Positions 43,163 to 52,127 are shown, numbered from the stretch's first letter. The stretch is 64,000 nt of DNA from an uncultured Clostridia bacterium (GCA_947166945.1 CAMVGH010000003.1:1-64000), one strand, 5' to 3'. Notes: generated from the sequence alone by a model not told the origin. A program made the numbers and translations.

Positions 43163-43768
43163 TTACGAGACATAGTAGTAGAGGTAAGGAAAAGCAGTAG
43201 CAAAACTAGCCCAAGTATAAGTCTGATATCTTACTTTGCATGCGCCGCCGTAATTCGCATGATAAACTGTTATACCGTTGGAATTTGTACTTACTATCGC
43301 CAATGAATGAACATATCCATTGCTTGTATTAACCCGAATGTATGTACCTGTTGATAAACCCTGCAAATAGCTTGCAACATTTGAACTTGTGAGACTTGTA
43401 TTTTCCTCGGTTTTTGTTCCGGAGCTATAATGGTAGCCTTTAGCAAGATAAAATATGTATTTTGCAAAGGCAGCACACTGTGCCGAACTATCATATTTTA
43501 TACAAGTACAGTTTGAGTACCATTTGCACCAATCATGACACGTACACGCACTCCCCGTTGATGAATAATATGAACCGTCAGGATAACTCGACAGGGGGAA
43601 GGATATGGTTGTAGATGTATACGGCATTGCGCTGTCTCCCAAACCACTATCTGGAATATAGTTTTGAATTGATGCTGCTTCAGAAGATACAGCCGAGCAT
43701 ACAAGCATTGATATTGTAGCTATGATTGCAGGTATTTTTTTGATAAAAGATATTTTTTTGAATTTCAT
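43163..43768 (-). CDS. Secreted CHAP/NlpC-like papain-fold protein, 201 aa
   Basis: A signal peptide (cleavage after SEA, near residue 31) precedes a Cys-rich linker (CTCHDWCKW). The C-terminal part contains SSAQCAAFAKYIFYL (Cys nucleophile near residue 98) and VHSLAIVSTNSNGITVYHA (catalytic His near 152), the pattern of CHAP-like amidase/endopeptidase domains that cut peptidoglycan or peptide tails. The gene follows agrD2 by 122 nt in the same direction, which parallels the secreted protein beside the intact agrD. It may be controlled by, or exported along with, that signal system (inference). Confidence 0.6.
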   Translation of the reverse strand: MKFKKISFIKKIPAIIATISMLVCSAVSSEAASIQNYIPDSGLGDSAMPYTSTTISFPLSSYPDGSYYSSTGSACTCHDWCKWYSNCTCIKYDSSAQCAAFAKYIFYLAKGYHYSSGTKTEENTSLTSSNVASYLQGLSTGTYIRVNTSNGYVHSLAIVSTNSNGITVYHANYGGACKVRYQTYTWASFATAFPYLYYYVS

Positions 43769-43890
43769 AATAGATTATCCTTTCTGTAAATTAATTGTTT
43801 CGTGTTATTATTTTATCTTACTGATTATATAATCAGGCAACACTCCTTTCATATAAGCACAATTCTTTTCATTTTGTTGATAGTGCTAAT

Positions 43891-44040
43891 TTAATTTGTG
43901 TTATTTTTGCAAAGTAAGGCTTGCGGCTCTTTAGGCTGATAAGCATCCCACCAAGAAGCTGCACCAGCCGCTTTTTTCGCAGTAACAAGTGCAACCTTTG
44001 CGACTGCCTTGAGGGTAGCCTCTTTCAGATTATCTTTCAT
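43891..44040 (-). CDS. agrD: Second agrD copy (cyclic lactone autoinducer precursor)
   Basis: A 49-aa frame with TTTCCTCC complement (AAGGAGGAAAAAGC) before the ATG at 44040. Its first 40 residues (helix VAKVALVTAKKAAG, then ASWWDAYQPKEPQ) match the intact agrD copy at 51403-51555 almost exactly, and the DNA is about 90% identical by eye. The C-tail differs: ALLCKNNTN instead of IMSYKQEEPR. The signal core is the same, with Ser where most AgrD have Cys. The adjacent agrB is only a remnant, so processing would depend on the intact AgrB. Confidence 0.65.
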   Translation of the reverse strand: MKDNLKEATLKAVAKVALVTAKKAAGAASWWDAYQPKEPQALLCKNNTN

Positions 44041-44177
44041 TGCTTTTTCCTCCTTTCCTTTATCTTCCCCAGTAACATTAGCACGGCTACAACCAGCAGG
44101 GTTAATGGTATCATTTGATAAATACTGTATTCTATCAATATAATACTACGTCAATTTAACCCATAGTGTTATTAGGT
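44041..44177 (-). pseudogene. agrB: agrB remnant (C-terminal 40 codons)
   Basis: The DNA aligns closely with the 3' end of the intact agrB (51556-51690): the same ribosome site region, then codons for MIPLTLLFVAVLIVF. One A is missing in TATCAATATAATAC, which breaks the frame, and similarity stops near 44177. The rest of agrB is deleted. Confidence 0.6.
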
Positions 44178-44319
44178 TTATTCTCCGCAATCTTTTGCAT
44201 TATATTGTTAACGAGTATATTAATGATGGTTTAGCGCATAATGCAGATCTGCTACGAACTAACAAAAATTTGTGGTAATCTAATCAATCTCTTTAATTGC
44301 ATTATAATTTATTGTGTTA

Positions 44320-44380
44320 TTTTTTTCAATAATTTTAGCACGAACAGCATTTCCTACAACACCAACAGCAAAATCAGCCT
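44320..44380. repeat. Copy of the sequence between agrC and agrB
   Basis: CAATAATTTTAGCACGAACA and following bases recur at 52170-52230 between agrC and agrB. The second locus therefore kept both edges of agrB while losing its middle. No gene is seen in 44178-44445. Confidence 0.55.
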
Positions 44381-44445
44381 TTTTCTCTTATGTTCAGTTA
44401 AATGATTTTCCAATCTTTTGTCCAAAATCAGCCTGCGTTATCAAT

Positions 44446-44613
44446 TTATTTACCTTTGTTGAGATTGTTTTTGCGATATGTCTTATTTGCAATTTCAGTA
44501 TATTGATTATCTAAAGTGGCTTTTTTTCTTTTTATATCTTCAATAAATTGCTTTTCATCCTTTTTCGGTTTGATATTTTCAAATGCTATTCTCATTATAT
44601 TTTGAATATTCAT
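44446..44613 (-). CDS. Small charged protein, 55 aa
   Basis: AAGGAGATAAAT precedes the ATG at 44613, 10 nt after the lipoprotein stop, so it belongs to the end of the ABC operon. The protein is Lys-rich and helical (KKDEKQFIEDIKRKKATLD) with no recognised family. It may be the truncated start of a longer lost gene, since the region after it is decayed. Confidence 0.5.
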   Translation of the reverse strand: MNIQNIMRIAFENIKPKKDEKQFIEDIKRKKATLDNQYTEIANKTYRKNNLNKGK

Positions 44614-44623
44614 ATTTATCTCC

Positions 44624-45589
44624 TTATTTATTTAGTTTCATTTCGTACAGAATGCAGCTATCTTCTGCTGAAACAATGAAAATTTTACCCAACTGGTCAA
44701 AGCAGTAGAAATATAAGCAGTTAGCTTCAGGCAGTGCTTTGATGATTATTGGTTTCAAATCCGTGAACCTTTCATCTGTATTGTTTTCGCTTTTTCTGTA
44801 AACATAGCCGTCATCGTCAATGTAATACAGTGTGCCTTTAAGCGCACAGAATGAATTTGCACTTACATCTGTCATAACCGGCTCATAACTATCGTTAATA
44901 TATCCGATATTGCTGTCAGACGCTACCTGTCGAAACCATATCCGTTCACCGTCAAATAGTATTTGAGAAACAGCTATATCGGGTGCAATAACGGTTGTTG
45001 TATCTGTCGAAAATTTGTAACATGACAGCAGTCTGCCGCTTGAAATAAAATAGATAGCATCTCCTGAGAACACCGGATCGGTAATGTCAGAGAGCAATAT
45101 ACTTTCGGTTTTAGTGAACCTGTCATACCGCTTAACTGTCTTGTTTATATTATTGTAGAAGTACACGCTGTTTTCGCCTACCGCAAAATAATCAATGTGC
45201 TCATTAATAAATGTCTCGACGGAATAACTTACCGGCTGAACACCAAAGAAGTTGTATGTTTCATTTGACCGCTCATAGATCACATTTTCTGAAAAGTCAG
45301 TCGTATCAATTTCGGTAATTGCTGTCTTCGAGCCTTCGGTGAGGCAGTATATTTTATTGCTGCCTGCACAGACCTTGCTGATCCTGTCGGTATTGAATAT
45401 GTTATGCAGTATTGCTGTTTCTTCTCCGGTATCAGTATTTATGATGACTTTTCCTTCCGTAGATATAACATATTTACCCGCATCGGAAATTATCTGATCT
45501 GAACGGCTTGCGTCAAGCCCTTGCTCTGCCGAACAACCGCAGAGAACGAGTGCAATGGTTATAATTAAGACAATTAACGGTTTTTTCAT
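44624..45589 (-). CDS. Lipoprotein with beta-propeller-like repeats (DUF5050-like)
   Basis: A lipobox (ALVLCGC, Cys near 18-20) makes it surface lipid-anchored. The body has repeated short strands with units such as YYFISSGRLLSCYKF, YFYNNINKTVKRYDR and LYYIDDDGYVYRK, typical of bladed propellers of the DUF5050 type. It starts in an ATGA overlap with the permease gene. Its role could be ligand capture for, or regulation of, the ABC transporter. Confidence 0.7.
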   Translation of the reverse strand: MKKPLIVLIITIALVLCGCSAEQGLDASRSDQIISDAGKYVISTEGKVIINTDTGEETAILHNIFNTDRISKVCAGSNKIYCLTEGSKTAITEIDTTDFSENVIYERSNETYNFFGVQPVSYSVETFINEHIDYFAVGENSVYFYNNINKTVKRYDRFTKTESILLSDITDPVFSGDAIYFISSGRLLSCYKFSTDTTTVIAPDIAVSQILFDGERIWFRQVASDSNIGYINDSYEPVMTDVSANSFCALKGTLYYIDDDGYVYRKSENNTDERFTDLKPIIIKALPEANCLYFYCFDQLGKIFIVSAEDSCILYEMKLNK

Positions 45590-46692
45590 TGGTCAGCTCC
45601 GATCTGCAGGTATCTTTTGTGCTGAACGGAAATGATAACAATTATCGTCAGAATAATGATACTTACGACTGTCAGTATTTCAGAAGTTGTAAGCTCAGTG
45701 GTAACGGGAATTATCATCTCGCCGTCTGTTCCCATTGTGTGCCTGCTGTATGATGGTAGTATCATACCTGTTCCGGTCAGAAGTCCGCTCGGCAGCGGAA
45801 ACAGATACTTTGTTTTTCCGGTAAAGAACCAGAATGGCAGCACTCCGGTCAGAATTCCGGTGAAAAATGTTATTACGGTATTTTTGCTGAACATAAATGC
45901 CAGTCCGCATATTGCGCCGAATTGACAAGCTCCGATAAGTCTTACAGCAATTGTGAGTATCACTGCTTGAATGATCGTGATGTCCTTTCCGTAATCGGAA
46001 AACAGAGAAAGACTTCTTATCGGGTAATCGGCTCCGTGCAGACCATTTCCGGCAGCATATCCGGCAAATTCCGAAATTCCAAACATCAGTGCAAGACAGG
46101 CACAGGCGCAAACACAAAGCACGGTTTTAGCGACAAAAAGTTTGTTCCTGCCGTAAGAAGTCGTAATAAGAATACTGTGCATTCCCGAAGATATGTCGTA
46201 TTCGTAAATACTGACCGCAAAGAAAAGAACAGCTATAACGAGAATGTAATCAATATCCTCCCGAAATAAGAATTTGCCCCAATTATCCGTACAAAGCATA
46301 TACTTCGTATCGGGTGATTTTTTGATCTGGTGGTACTTGCTGTAAATATCCTCAAGTTTACTTGCTTTTGCAGCCTCATCTGAATATACCGTTAAAGCCG
46401 TCAGATACTCACTGTCAGTTATTTTGTTATTTACAAGCTGTGTGTCCAGTTCGATTATTTTTTGCTGTGCGCTGTATGCCGACTGCAATTGCTGCTCGAT
46501 AAATTCTTCGTTTTGGGAAGAATATTTTCCGTCTATGATGTTAGCGATCTCCTTATAAAATGACTGTACGGGAGACGGCATAAATCTGATCAAGGCTATC
46601 ACAAATTGCAAAATAAGAAGTGAAATAAACACTGCGATTTTCGGTGTTGACAGCAGATCTTTTCTGATCTCGGCTTTTATTATTTCGTGCAT
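45586..46692 (-). CDS. ABC transporter permease (ABC-2 type), second
   Basis: A 368-aa membrane protein with one N-terminal membrane segment, a large extracytoplasmic loop (about 40-150) and then five or so membrane segments, e.g. YILVIAVLFFAVSIYEYDIS, after which comes the ABC-2-like SGMHSILITTSYGR. The start overlaps the end of the other permease gene. With the ATPase encoded two genes upstream, it should form an exporter or a peptide resistance pump. Substrate not visible from sequence. Confidence 0.75.
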   Translation of the reverse strand: MHEIIKAEIRKDLLSTPKIAVFISLLILQFVIALIRFMPSPVQSFYKEIANIIDGKYSSQNEEFIEQQLQSAYSAQQKIIELDTQLVNNKITDSEYLTALTVYSDEAAKASKLEDIYSKYHQIKKSPDTKYMLCTDNWGKFLFREDIDYILVIAVLFFAVSIYEYDISSGMHSILITTSYGRNKLFVAKTVLCVCACACLALMFGISEFAGYAAGNGLHGADYPIRSLSLFSDYGKDITIIQAVILTIAVRLIGACQFGAICGLAFMFSKNTVITFFTGILTGVLPFWFFTGKTKYLFPLPSGLLTGTGMILPSYSRHTMGTDGEMIIPVTTELTTSEILTVVSIIILTIIVIISVQHKRYLQIGADQ

Positions 46693-47843
46693 TTTACTAT
46701 TCGCCTCCTGTCCGTGATTATCATTATTGCCACCATTATAACGATAATGACAGCACCTTCAATTGCCATAAAAACAGGTGAGAGAACAGCTCTGCCACCG
46801 AAATCGACAGCTCCGAATTCCCGCAGCAGGTCATTCGACAGTATCAGGTTTGCCGGAGAGAGCGAAAAATACTGACTGCTCACTATAAATATGATAATAC
46901 ACGCTCCCGAAGCTATATAGGAATACAGCGGCTTTCTGATAATAACAGTTGCAAGAGCTGTAATAAATGCTGCGAGAAGTGCGCCGATCATTCTGAACAT
47001 CAGCGTCAGCATCGCGCCACCGAGAATAATGACAGTAAACGGGGTATTCACCATACTGCCGATACTGTAAAGCGGTGCGAAAGGGTTTGTCAACCCGTAT
47101 TTTACTGCAAATCCCGCAATATCAACAGCGAAGAACAAAACACAATCCGCAATTACAACAATAATGCAAGCGCCGATCTTTCGCAGTATAAGTCTGCTTC
47201 TGCCGAGAACAGTGGTGTTGTTGATGTCGATCATACCGCTGCTTTCCTCCGCCGAGAATATCAACGGAACACAGAGAAGAATTATGCAAAGCATCATAAG
47301 CGACGAAAACTCATAGTCGAAGAACGCCGCCCAGCCCATAGTGTCATAAAATCCCGCAACTTGTCTGTTGTCATATATGTCAGCTATAAGTTCGTTCTTT
47401 GCAATTTCGTAGGTATTGTCGTATTTCGTATAGAACAAAATATTATCGTGCGCCAAGTTTGTGATACTTTCCGCGAAGCTGGAATACTCAGCGTTCCGGC
47501 GCATTTCATTGTAGATATATCTCCTGTAAAGAATGTAGTCGCGGCTGAAATATCCGGTAATGTAGTTTTCATTGTATTCCATATCGAAATTATGGTTGAG
47601 AAAGTCATTTTCCATTGGAGCGAAACGAGCTGTAATCCTGTTCACTTTTTCCTGCGTTATCAAGCCGGAGTATTCCTCCAAAAGCGTTTTATATGCACTA
47701 TCCGCAAGCTCAGCGCCTTTGCCCGCAAACGCATAATTCAGCGTGTAATACTCGTTTATTTTGTATATGTCCGCGACCACACAAAGCAGAAGAGTGAGTA
47801 TTACAGCGATATTCCGACAGCTTTTTCGTATCTCATATATCAT
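46680..47843 (-). CDS. ABC transporter permease (ABC-2 type), first
   Basis: 387 aa with the same layout as the following permease: an N-terminal membrane segment, an extracytoplasmic loop of about 150 residues, then a cluster of membrane segments. The motif ESSGMIDINNTTVLGRSRLIL corresponds to SGMHSILITTSYGRNKL in its partner, a hallmark of lantibiotic-type ABC-2 permeases. AGAGGTAATGCA precedes the ATG. The gene lies 4 nt after the ATPase. Confidence 0.75.
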   Translation of the reverse strand: MIYEIRKSCRNIAVILTLLLCVVADIYKINEYYTLNYAFAGKGAELADSAYKTLLEEYSGLITQEKVNRITARFAPMENDFLNHNFDMEYNENYITGYFSRDYILYRRYIYNEMRRNAEYSSFAESITNLAHDNILFYTKYDNTYEIAKNELIADIYDNRQVAGFYDTMGWAAFFDYEFSSLMMLCIILLCVPLIFSAEESSGMIDINNTTVLGRSRLILRKIGACIIVVIADCVLFFAVDIAGFAVKYGLTNPFAPLYSIGSMVNTPFTVIILGGAMLTLMFRMIGALLAAFITALATVIIRKPLYSYIASGACIIIFIVSSQYFSLSPANLILSNDLLREFGAVDFGGRAVLSPVFMAIEGAVIIVIMVAIMIITDRRRIVKCTK

Positions 47844-47847
47844 TGCA

Positions 47848-48717
47848 TTACCTCTGCTTCCGCATCATTGCGTAATAGATGAACACCTCGTCCATATTGG
47901 GAATTATATTCGTGTCATTGTCGCCGTTATTCGTCACATATCGGAGCGTGTAGCCGCTTCCGTTGTTCACAACGGAGCTGATATTTGCAGTTCTGCTCAT
48001 AAATTCGTCATATTCCGAATAAGCGATCTCCTGTTCATTCACATGACCTCTGATACTTTCGGTAAGCACATCGGGAGCCCCGGAAATTGCTACTCTGCCG
48101 TTGCTCAACAATATTATTTCGGACGCAATAGCCGTCAGATCTTCAACGATGTGCGTTGAAAGAATAACGATCTTGTTTTCCGAAATGCCGGAGATAAGGT
48201 TTTTGAAATTCATACGCTCTATCGGGTCAAGTCCTGCCGTCGGCTCGTCAAATATCACAAGCTCAGGGTCATTCAGCAGTGCCTGACATATTCCGAGCCG
48301 CTGCCGCATACCACCGGAAAAGCCGCCTATCTTCTGATGTCTGTACCGTGAGATGTTTGTTTTCTCGAAAAGCTCTTCCATGCGGTCAAGTACGGTATGC
48401 CTGTCCATGCCTTTCAGCGTGCCGATATAAAGAATAAGCTCCTGCGCCGTGAAATTTTTATAGAATTGCGGATATTGCGGAAGATATCCGATCTTATGAA
48501 AATATTCATCCTTGTACTTTCGGATATTCACACTGTCCGTGAGAATATCACCCTTATAGTCCACGATCAGCTTCATCAGTATTTTTATCAGAGTAGTCTT
48601 TCCGACACCGTTCTGACCGAGAAGTCCGTATATTCCGTTGTGCAGCTCAATGTCTATATCCGACAAGACCGTATGTCCGTCATATCTTTTGCAAAGCCGC
48701 TTTATTTCAATATTCAT
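47848..48717 (-). CDS. ABC transporter ATP-binding protein
   Basis: A 289-aa ATPase with Walker A GQNGVGKTT near residue 35, Q-loop GYLPQYPQF near 82, signature FSGGMRQR near 134, Walker B LVIFDEPTAGLDP near 153 and the H-loop STHIVED near 188. It belongs to the CcmA/BcrA-like class that pairs with ABC-2 permeases. The start overlaps the upstream lipoprotein gene by 4 nt. Operon order: lipoprotein, ATPase, permease, permease, lipoprotein, 55-aa gene. Confidence 0.9.
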   Translation of the reverse strand: MNIEIKRLCKRYDGHTVLSDIDIELHNGIYGLLGQNGVGKTTLIKILMKLIVDYKGDILTDSVNIRKYKDEYFHKIGYLPQYPQFYKNFTAQELILYIGTLKGMDRHTVLDRMEELFEKTNISRYRHQKIGGFSGGMRQRLGICQALLNDPELVIFDEPTAGLDPIERMNFKNLISGISENKIVILSTHIVEDLTAIASEIILLSNGRVAISGAPDVLTESIRGHVNEQEIAYSEYDEFMSRTANISSVVNNGSGYTLRYVTNNGDNDTNIIPNMDEVFIYYAMMRKQR

Positions 48718-50672
48718 TGTATAGATCTCACTCCGTTCGTATCTCTGAAATAAACTTTACCTTCGTTCGTAACGAATACCGAAACTACGAATTGAGAGCC
48801 TGTTTTCCATTCGCTCAGGAGTGTTCCTGTAGCAGTTTCATACAACGTAACATTACTGTCTTTGACCGCAACCGTGTATTCGCCGTTGGCTGAAATATTG
48901 CAAAAGGTAGCCTCTTTGCCGGAAAGAAAGTCAAGCTCTGTTGTGGTATGATCATTGTGCAGTAATACTGCCTTCCCGCTGTCGAACTTGGGTCTTATAA
49001 GAAAACCCGCTTTTGTAGGTATAACTTTGCCTTCCATATTGCTTGTTCTGATAAAATTCACATCACCGCTCACGGTATCAACTACACCGATCGCATCTCC
49101 GCTTTCTCCGCTTTCGGCAATATTTCCGACAAATGCAATATACCTGTCATCTTCGGAGAATGCCGCCGCACCTATCATAGAAATATCCTGTGGAAAGGGG
49201 ATTTCTTTGGTTGGAGTACTGCCCGAAATATCATATATTTTCATAATGGCGTTCTCGCCGAATGATACGGTGGCTATGTGTTCTGTGCCCACAGCGGCAT
49301 AGCTGCATTTATCAACGGCTATCGTATCTGCAAGTCGGAGATCTTCATCATACAGATAAACATTGTATGATTCCGGTTCGCCGGGATAGATGACCGCATT
49401 ATATGGTTTTCCGGCAGCAACTCCGGAGAAGATCCTGCCGCTGTTCATCATCAGCTCAAATTGTGACAGACCGGACGCATTTTCGGTTTTCAGTATTTCT
49501 CCGGTCGGCGAAAGCAGTGCAAGTTCGGTATATCCTGCCGCTATCAGATTTCCGTTGCTTGTTTCGCCTATGCAGTCGCCGTTGTAGTATTCGCCGGAAG
49601 TGTTTGCAGATACCTCCTGCGGCTGTACGGCGGTGGTCGGCGGTGAAACCGCAGAGGTATTATGTTCTGCTACTGAAACCGACTGTGCTGTGATTTCCTC
49701 TATTGCTGTTGTCGTAGTTACTGCTGTTGTTTCGGCGGTGGCGACAACAGAATTGTTATAGGAAATTGGATCTGCTCCAAACAAGTATGTGCTTGGTATT
49801 TCATAATTATCATTTGTCGGCGCAAGTATTGCCGTAACTACATCACCGTCATTAGGTTCCGTATCAAAGACAGCGTCAACAACCGCGAGACCGCCTTTTT
49901 TCTCGCTTACAAGAATTGCATTGTTACCGCCGTTTACTGTTGTCGGAACACCGTTCACACTGAAAAATAGACTGCTTTCGGTCTCGATCTGTGTGCCGGA
50001 AATAACAGCGGTAATATGTTTCGGTTCAGTTTGTTCAAGAATTATCATTCTTGTGTCGGTATCTTCTAATCTATACTTTTTCAGATTACTTTCATCGGCA
50101 GTAATAAACTTTGATGATCTTGCCAGTTTAGTTTTCGTGCTGCTCGTGCTGTCAGATGTAACTTTTATTGGCGCTGTTGTTACTATACGAAACGAGTTTC
50201 CGAAATGTTTGTTTACATTATTTATTCTCGTGTTCGGTTCCAAAATACAGAGTGGGTGAAAATATGTATCACCGTTTCCGTAAACATCAAAGGCGGCACT
50301 AAAGTCAAAAGTTTCTTTTTCTTTCACAGAAATTATGTGCAGCAATGAACGCTCGCCGTTTATTTCGCTTTCTACCGGAACACCTCCCGAAACTATCATA
50401 AATCCGACTTCAAGATCGGTTCCGATATTCTCTATCGAAAAGTCGATATTAAGCGGCTCACCGTGATATTCAAGGTCATCAGTGCTGCTTTTTATATTCA
50501 GTATATAGTTTTGAATATTAGGTTCCCCCGTATCGCTTTCAAGCATAGTATTAGGAATAGAGTTTTCAGTTTCAAATGTTATGCTTTCCGTAACCGTAGG
50601 CGAAACGCTGTTTTTGCAAGATGAGAGAAGAGTTATTGTAACGATAAGCGAAATTATATGTCTGATCTTCAT
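48714..50672 (-). CDS. Large lipoprotein with WD/propeller-like C-terminal half
   Basis: A lipobox (TLLSSC, Cys near 19) predicts surface lipid anchoring. The N-terminal half has Ig-like strand patterns with EPLNIDFSIENIGTD. A Thr/Ala/Val-rich linker (about 315-360) leads to a propeller-like part with units such as AAAFSEDDRYIAFVGN and FCNISANGEYTVAV. The gene heads the ABC operon and overlaps the ATPase gene by 4 nt. It may be a substrate sensor or binding protein for the exporter. Confidence 0.72.
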   Translation of the reverse strand: MKIRHIISLIVTITLLSSCKNSVSPTVTESITFETENSIPNTMLESDTGEPNIQNYILNIKSSTDDLEYHGEPLNIDFSIENIGTDLEVGFMIVSGGVPVESEINGERSLLHIISVKEKETFDFSAAFDVYGNGDTYFHPLCILEPNTRINNVNKHFGNSFRIVTTAPIKVTSDSTSSTKTKLARSSKFITADESNLKKYRLEDTDTRMIILEQTEPKHITAVISGTQIETESSLFFSVNGVPTTVNGGNNAILVSEKKGGLAVVDAVFDTEPNDGDVVTAILAPTNDNYEIPSTYLFGADPISYNNSVVATAETTAVTTTTAIEEITAQSVSVAEHNTSAVSPPTTAVQPQEVSANTSGEYYNGDCIGETSNGNLIAAGYTELALLSPTGEILKTENASGLSQFELMMNSGRIFSGVAAGKPYNAVIYPGEPESYNVYLYDEDLRLADTIAVDKCSYAAVGTEHIATVSFGENAIMKIYDISGSTPTKEIPFPQDISMIGAAAFSEDDRYIAFVGNIAESGESGDAIGVVDTVSGDVNFIRTSNMEGKVIPTKAGFLIRPKFDSGKAVLLHNDHTTTELDFLSGKEATFCNISANGEYTVAVKDSNVTLYETATGTLLSEWKTGSQFVVSVFVTNEGKVYFRDTNGVRSIQ

Positions 50673-50760
50673 AATTACACTCCTTGTGTTTTTGAAATTT
50701 ACTCTGTAATATAAACGATTCGAAGATTATTTTGTCACAATACTTTATTTCATATATTAT

Positions 50761-50798
50761 AAATGAGTCAATGAATTATTTCGTCCATTGACCCATTT
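50761..50798 (-). terminator. Terminator after secreted peptide gene
   Basis: 13-bp stem AAATGAGTCAATG and CATTGACCCATTT with one mismatch, 23 nt after the 130-aa gene stop. It separates the agr unit from the ABC operon. Confidence 0.75.
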
Positions 50799-50820
50799 AT
50801 TTTTACCTTCTAGCGGATAA

Positions 50821-51213
50821 TTAATAGCAGTTAGTAACTGCTGTATAAGCACCGTAACCGGACTGACCAGTTCTTACTTCATGACTTCCCCAAAAGGATG
50901 ATACCTCACCTATGTTGCCAAGTTCGCCTGTTGTCGCTTTAGAATATGTGCTATTATACTGTTCACAAGTACGGTGTGGGAAATATGAACTATTTCCTTG
51001 TACTCCCGATATAATCATATAAGCAGGTGTAGTAACAGTCGTTTCGGCGATTCCTCCAGCGCACCAACCTGTAAGCGTTCCTGTCATTGTTCCATAAGGC
51101 GTGCTTCGAGTAGTGGTGTCATATTTTGTTTCAGCACTTGCGGTAACAGCCATTGATACAGCCATCACAGATGCAACAGCTATAGCGATAATCTTACTTT
51201 TTAACTTTTTCAT
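50821..51213 (-). CDS. Small secreted protein next to agrD, bacteriocin-like candidate
   Basis: 130 aa with a clear signal peptide (MKKLKSKIIAIAVASVMAVS, cleavage after ASA) and a mature part of about 102 residues rich in Thr, Tyr, Ser and Gly, with three Cys and the C-terminus TNCY. Size, composition and location (189 nt after agrD, before a lantibiotic-type ABC operon) suggest a secreted antimicrobial or signalling peptide. It lacks the typical motifs of known bacteriocin families, so the role is inference. AGAAAGG precedes the ATG. Confidence 0.6.
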   Translation of the reverse strand: MKKLKSKIIAIAVASVMAVSMAVTASAETKYDTTTRSTPYGTMTGTLTGWCAGGIAETTVTTPAYMIISGVQGNSSYFPHRTCEQYNSTYSKATTGELGNIGEVSSFWGSHEVRTGQSGYGAYTAVTNCY

Positions 51214-51307
51214 AATAAAAATCCTTTCTGTTTTCTTAGCGTTTTTTAAACTGCTAGCAATCTCAAGATGAGATTTAAATTGTTTTAGGTTTGTCTGCGT
51301 ACTTAAT

Positions 51308-51378
51308 ACAGTTAATCTAAATGTTGTCTTTAACGGATAAGTATCATAGAACTTGCCTCTCGGTTTGAACCAGTTAAG
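51308..51378. promoter_or_regulatory. Possible LytTR (AgrA-type) binding sites
   Basis: ACAGTTAAT (51308-51316) fits the nine-base consensus bound by LytTR regulators, and CCAGTTAAG (51370-51378) fits all but the first base. Both lie between agrD and the secreted-peptide gene. Spacing is about 62 nt instead of the usual 21, so the call is weak. Confidence 0.25.
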
Positions 51379-51402
51379 CTATATAAAGTATTGCAAAAAC
51401 TT

Positions 51403-51555
51403 TTAGCGTGGTTCTTCTTGCTTGTAGCTCATTATTTGTGGCTCTTTAGGCTGATATGCGTCCCACCAAGAAGCTGCACCGGCCGCTTTTTTTGCAGTAA
51501 CAAGAGCAACCTTTGCGACTGTCTTTAGGGTAGCCTTTTTCAGATTATCTTTCAT
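51403..51555 (-). CDS. agrD: AgrD autoinducer precursor, Ser-type core
   Basis: A 50-aa peptide from ATG at 51555, overlapping the agrB stop (ATGA) and using GGAGG. The layout is typical: an amphipathic helix (LKTVAKVALVTAKKAAG), a core, and a charged tail. The core ASWWDA-YQPKEP matches the C-terminal processing motif (Y/E.PKE) of AgrD, with Ser at the place where Cys usually forms the thiolactone. A five-residue lactone ring SWWDA would be predicted (inference). A near-identical copy exists at 43891-44040. Confidence 0.8.
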   Translation of the reverse strand: MKDNLKKATLKTVAKVALVTAKKAAGAASWWDAYQPKEPQIMSYKQEEPR

Positions 51556-52127
51556 TTTTTCCTCCTTTCCTTTATCTTCCCGAATACTATTAGCACTGCT
51601 ACAAAAAGCAGGGTTAATGGTATCATTTGATAAATACTGTTTTCTATCAAATATAATACTACGGCGACAACAAGCCATAGTATTATAAGAGCTAGCGTAA
51701 TATTTTTGCTCTTTTTTTTCTTTGATACGGATAGGGGTTTGTTTTCATTCTCTATAGGAGCAAAATGACCTATTATAAGTGAAGCAAATATGAACAATAT
51801 CAACCAATATAGCGGTTGAAGAATATTTATAGTTTTATATATTCCAAGTGTTATTAGCAAACCTCCAACGTATATTATTTTGCATTTTAAGTATGTTTCT
51901 GCATGAAAACCACCACAAAATAACCTTGTAATACTGAAAACCACATAATAAACCACACATTCGTAATACATTCCGGTAATGCAGGCTATCAATATCACTA
52001 TAATTAAACTAATGATTGAACAAATAACCAATTCAAAGCCGTATATGTAAATAGCTCGTTGTTCCTCTGATATGATTTTTTCCTTAATTAAAAAATCGGT
52101 TATAATCTGACTAAGATTTGTGATCAT
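51552..52127 (-). CDS. agrB: AgrB, autoinducer-processing membrane peptidase
   Basis: A 191-aa polytopic membrane protein with the AgrB signature RLFCGGFHAETYLKC, which holds the catalytic His75 and Cys82, then APIENENKPLS, the conserved region near the middle. About five membrane segments are visible. The enzyme cuts AgrD and closes the ring. GAGGTGATTAA precedes the ATG; the agrD start overlaps its stop. The order (agrA, agrC, agrB, agrD in transcription direction) differs from staphylococci, where agrBDCA is the order. Confidence 0.92.
   Translation of the reverse strand: MITNLSQIITDFLIKEKIISEEQRAIYIYGFELVICSIISLIIVILIACITGMYYECVVYYVVFSITRLFCGGFHAETYLKCKIIYVGGLLITLGIYKTINILQPLYWLILFIFASLIIGHFAPIENENKPLSVSKKKKSKNITLALIILWLVVAVVLYLIENSIYQMIPLTLLFVAVLIVFGKIKERRKK

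Noticed and set aside
50821..51213. Assignment of the 130-aa secreted protein to the lactococcin 972 family
   Set aside because: Size, secretion and an ABC operon nearby fit, but the family's sequence motifs are not seen.
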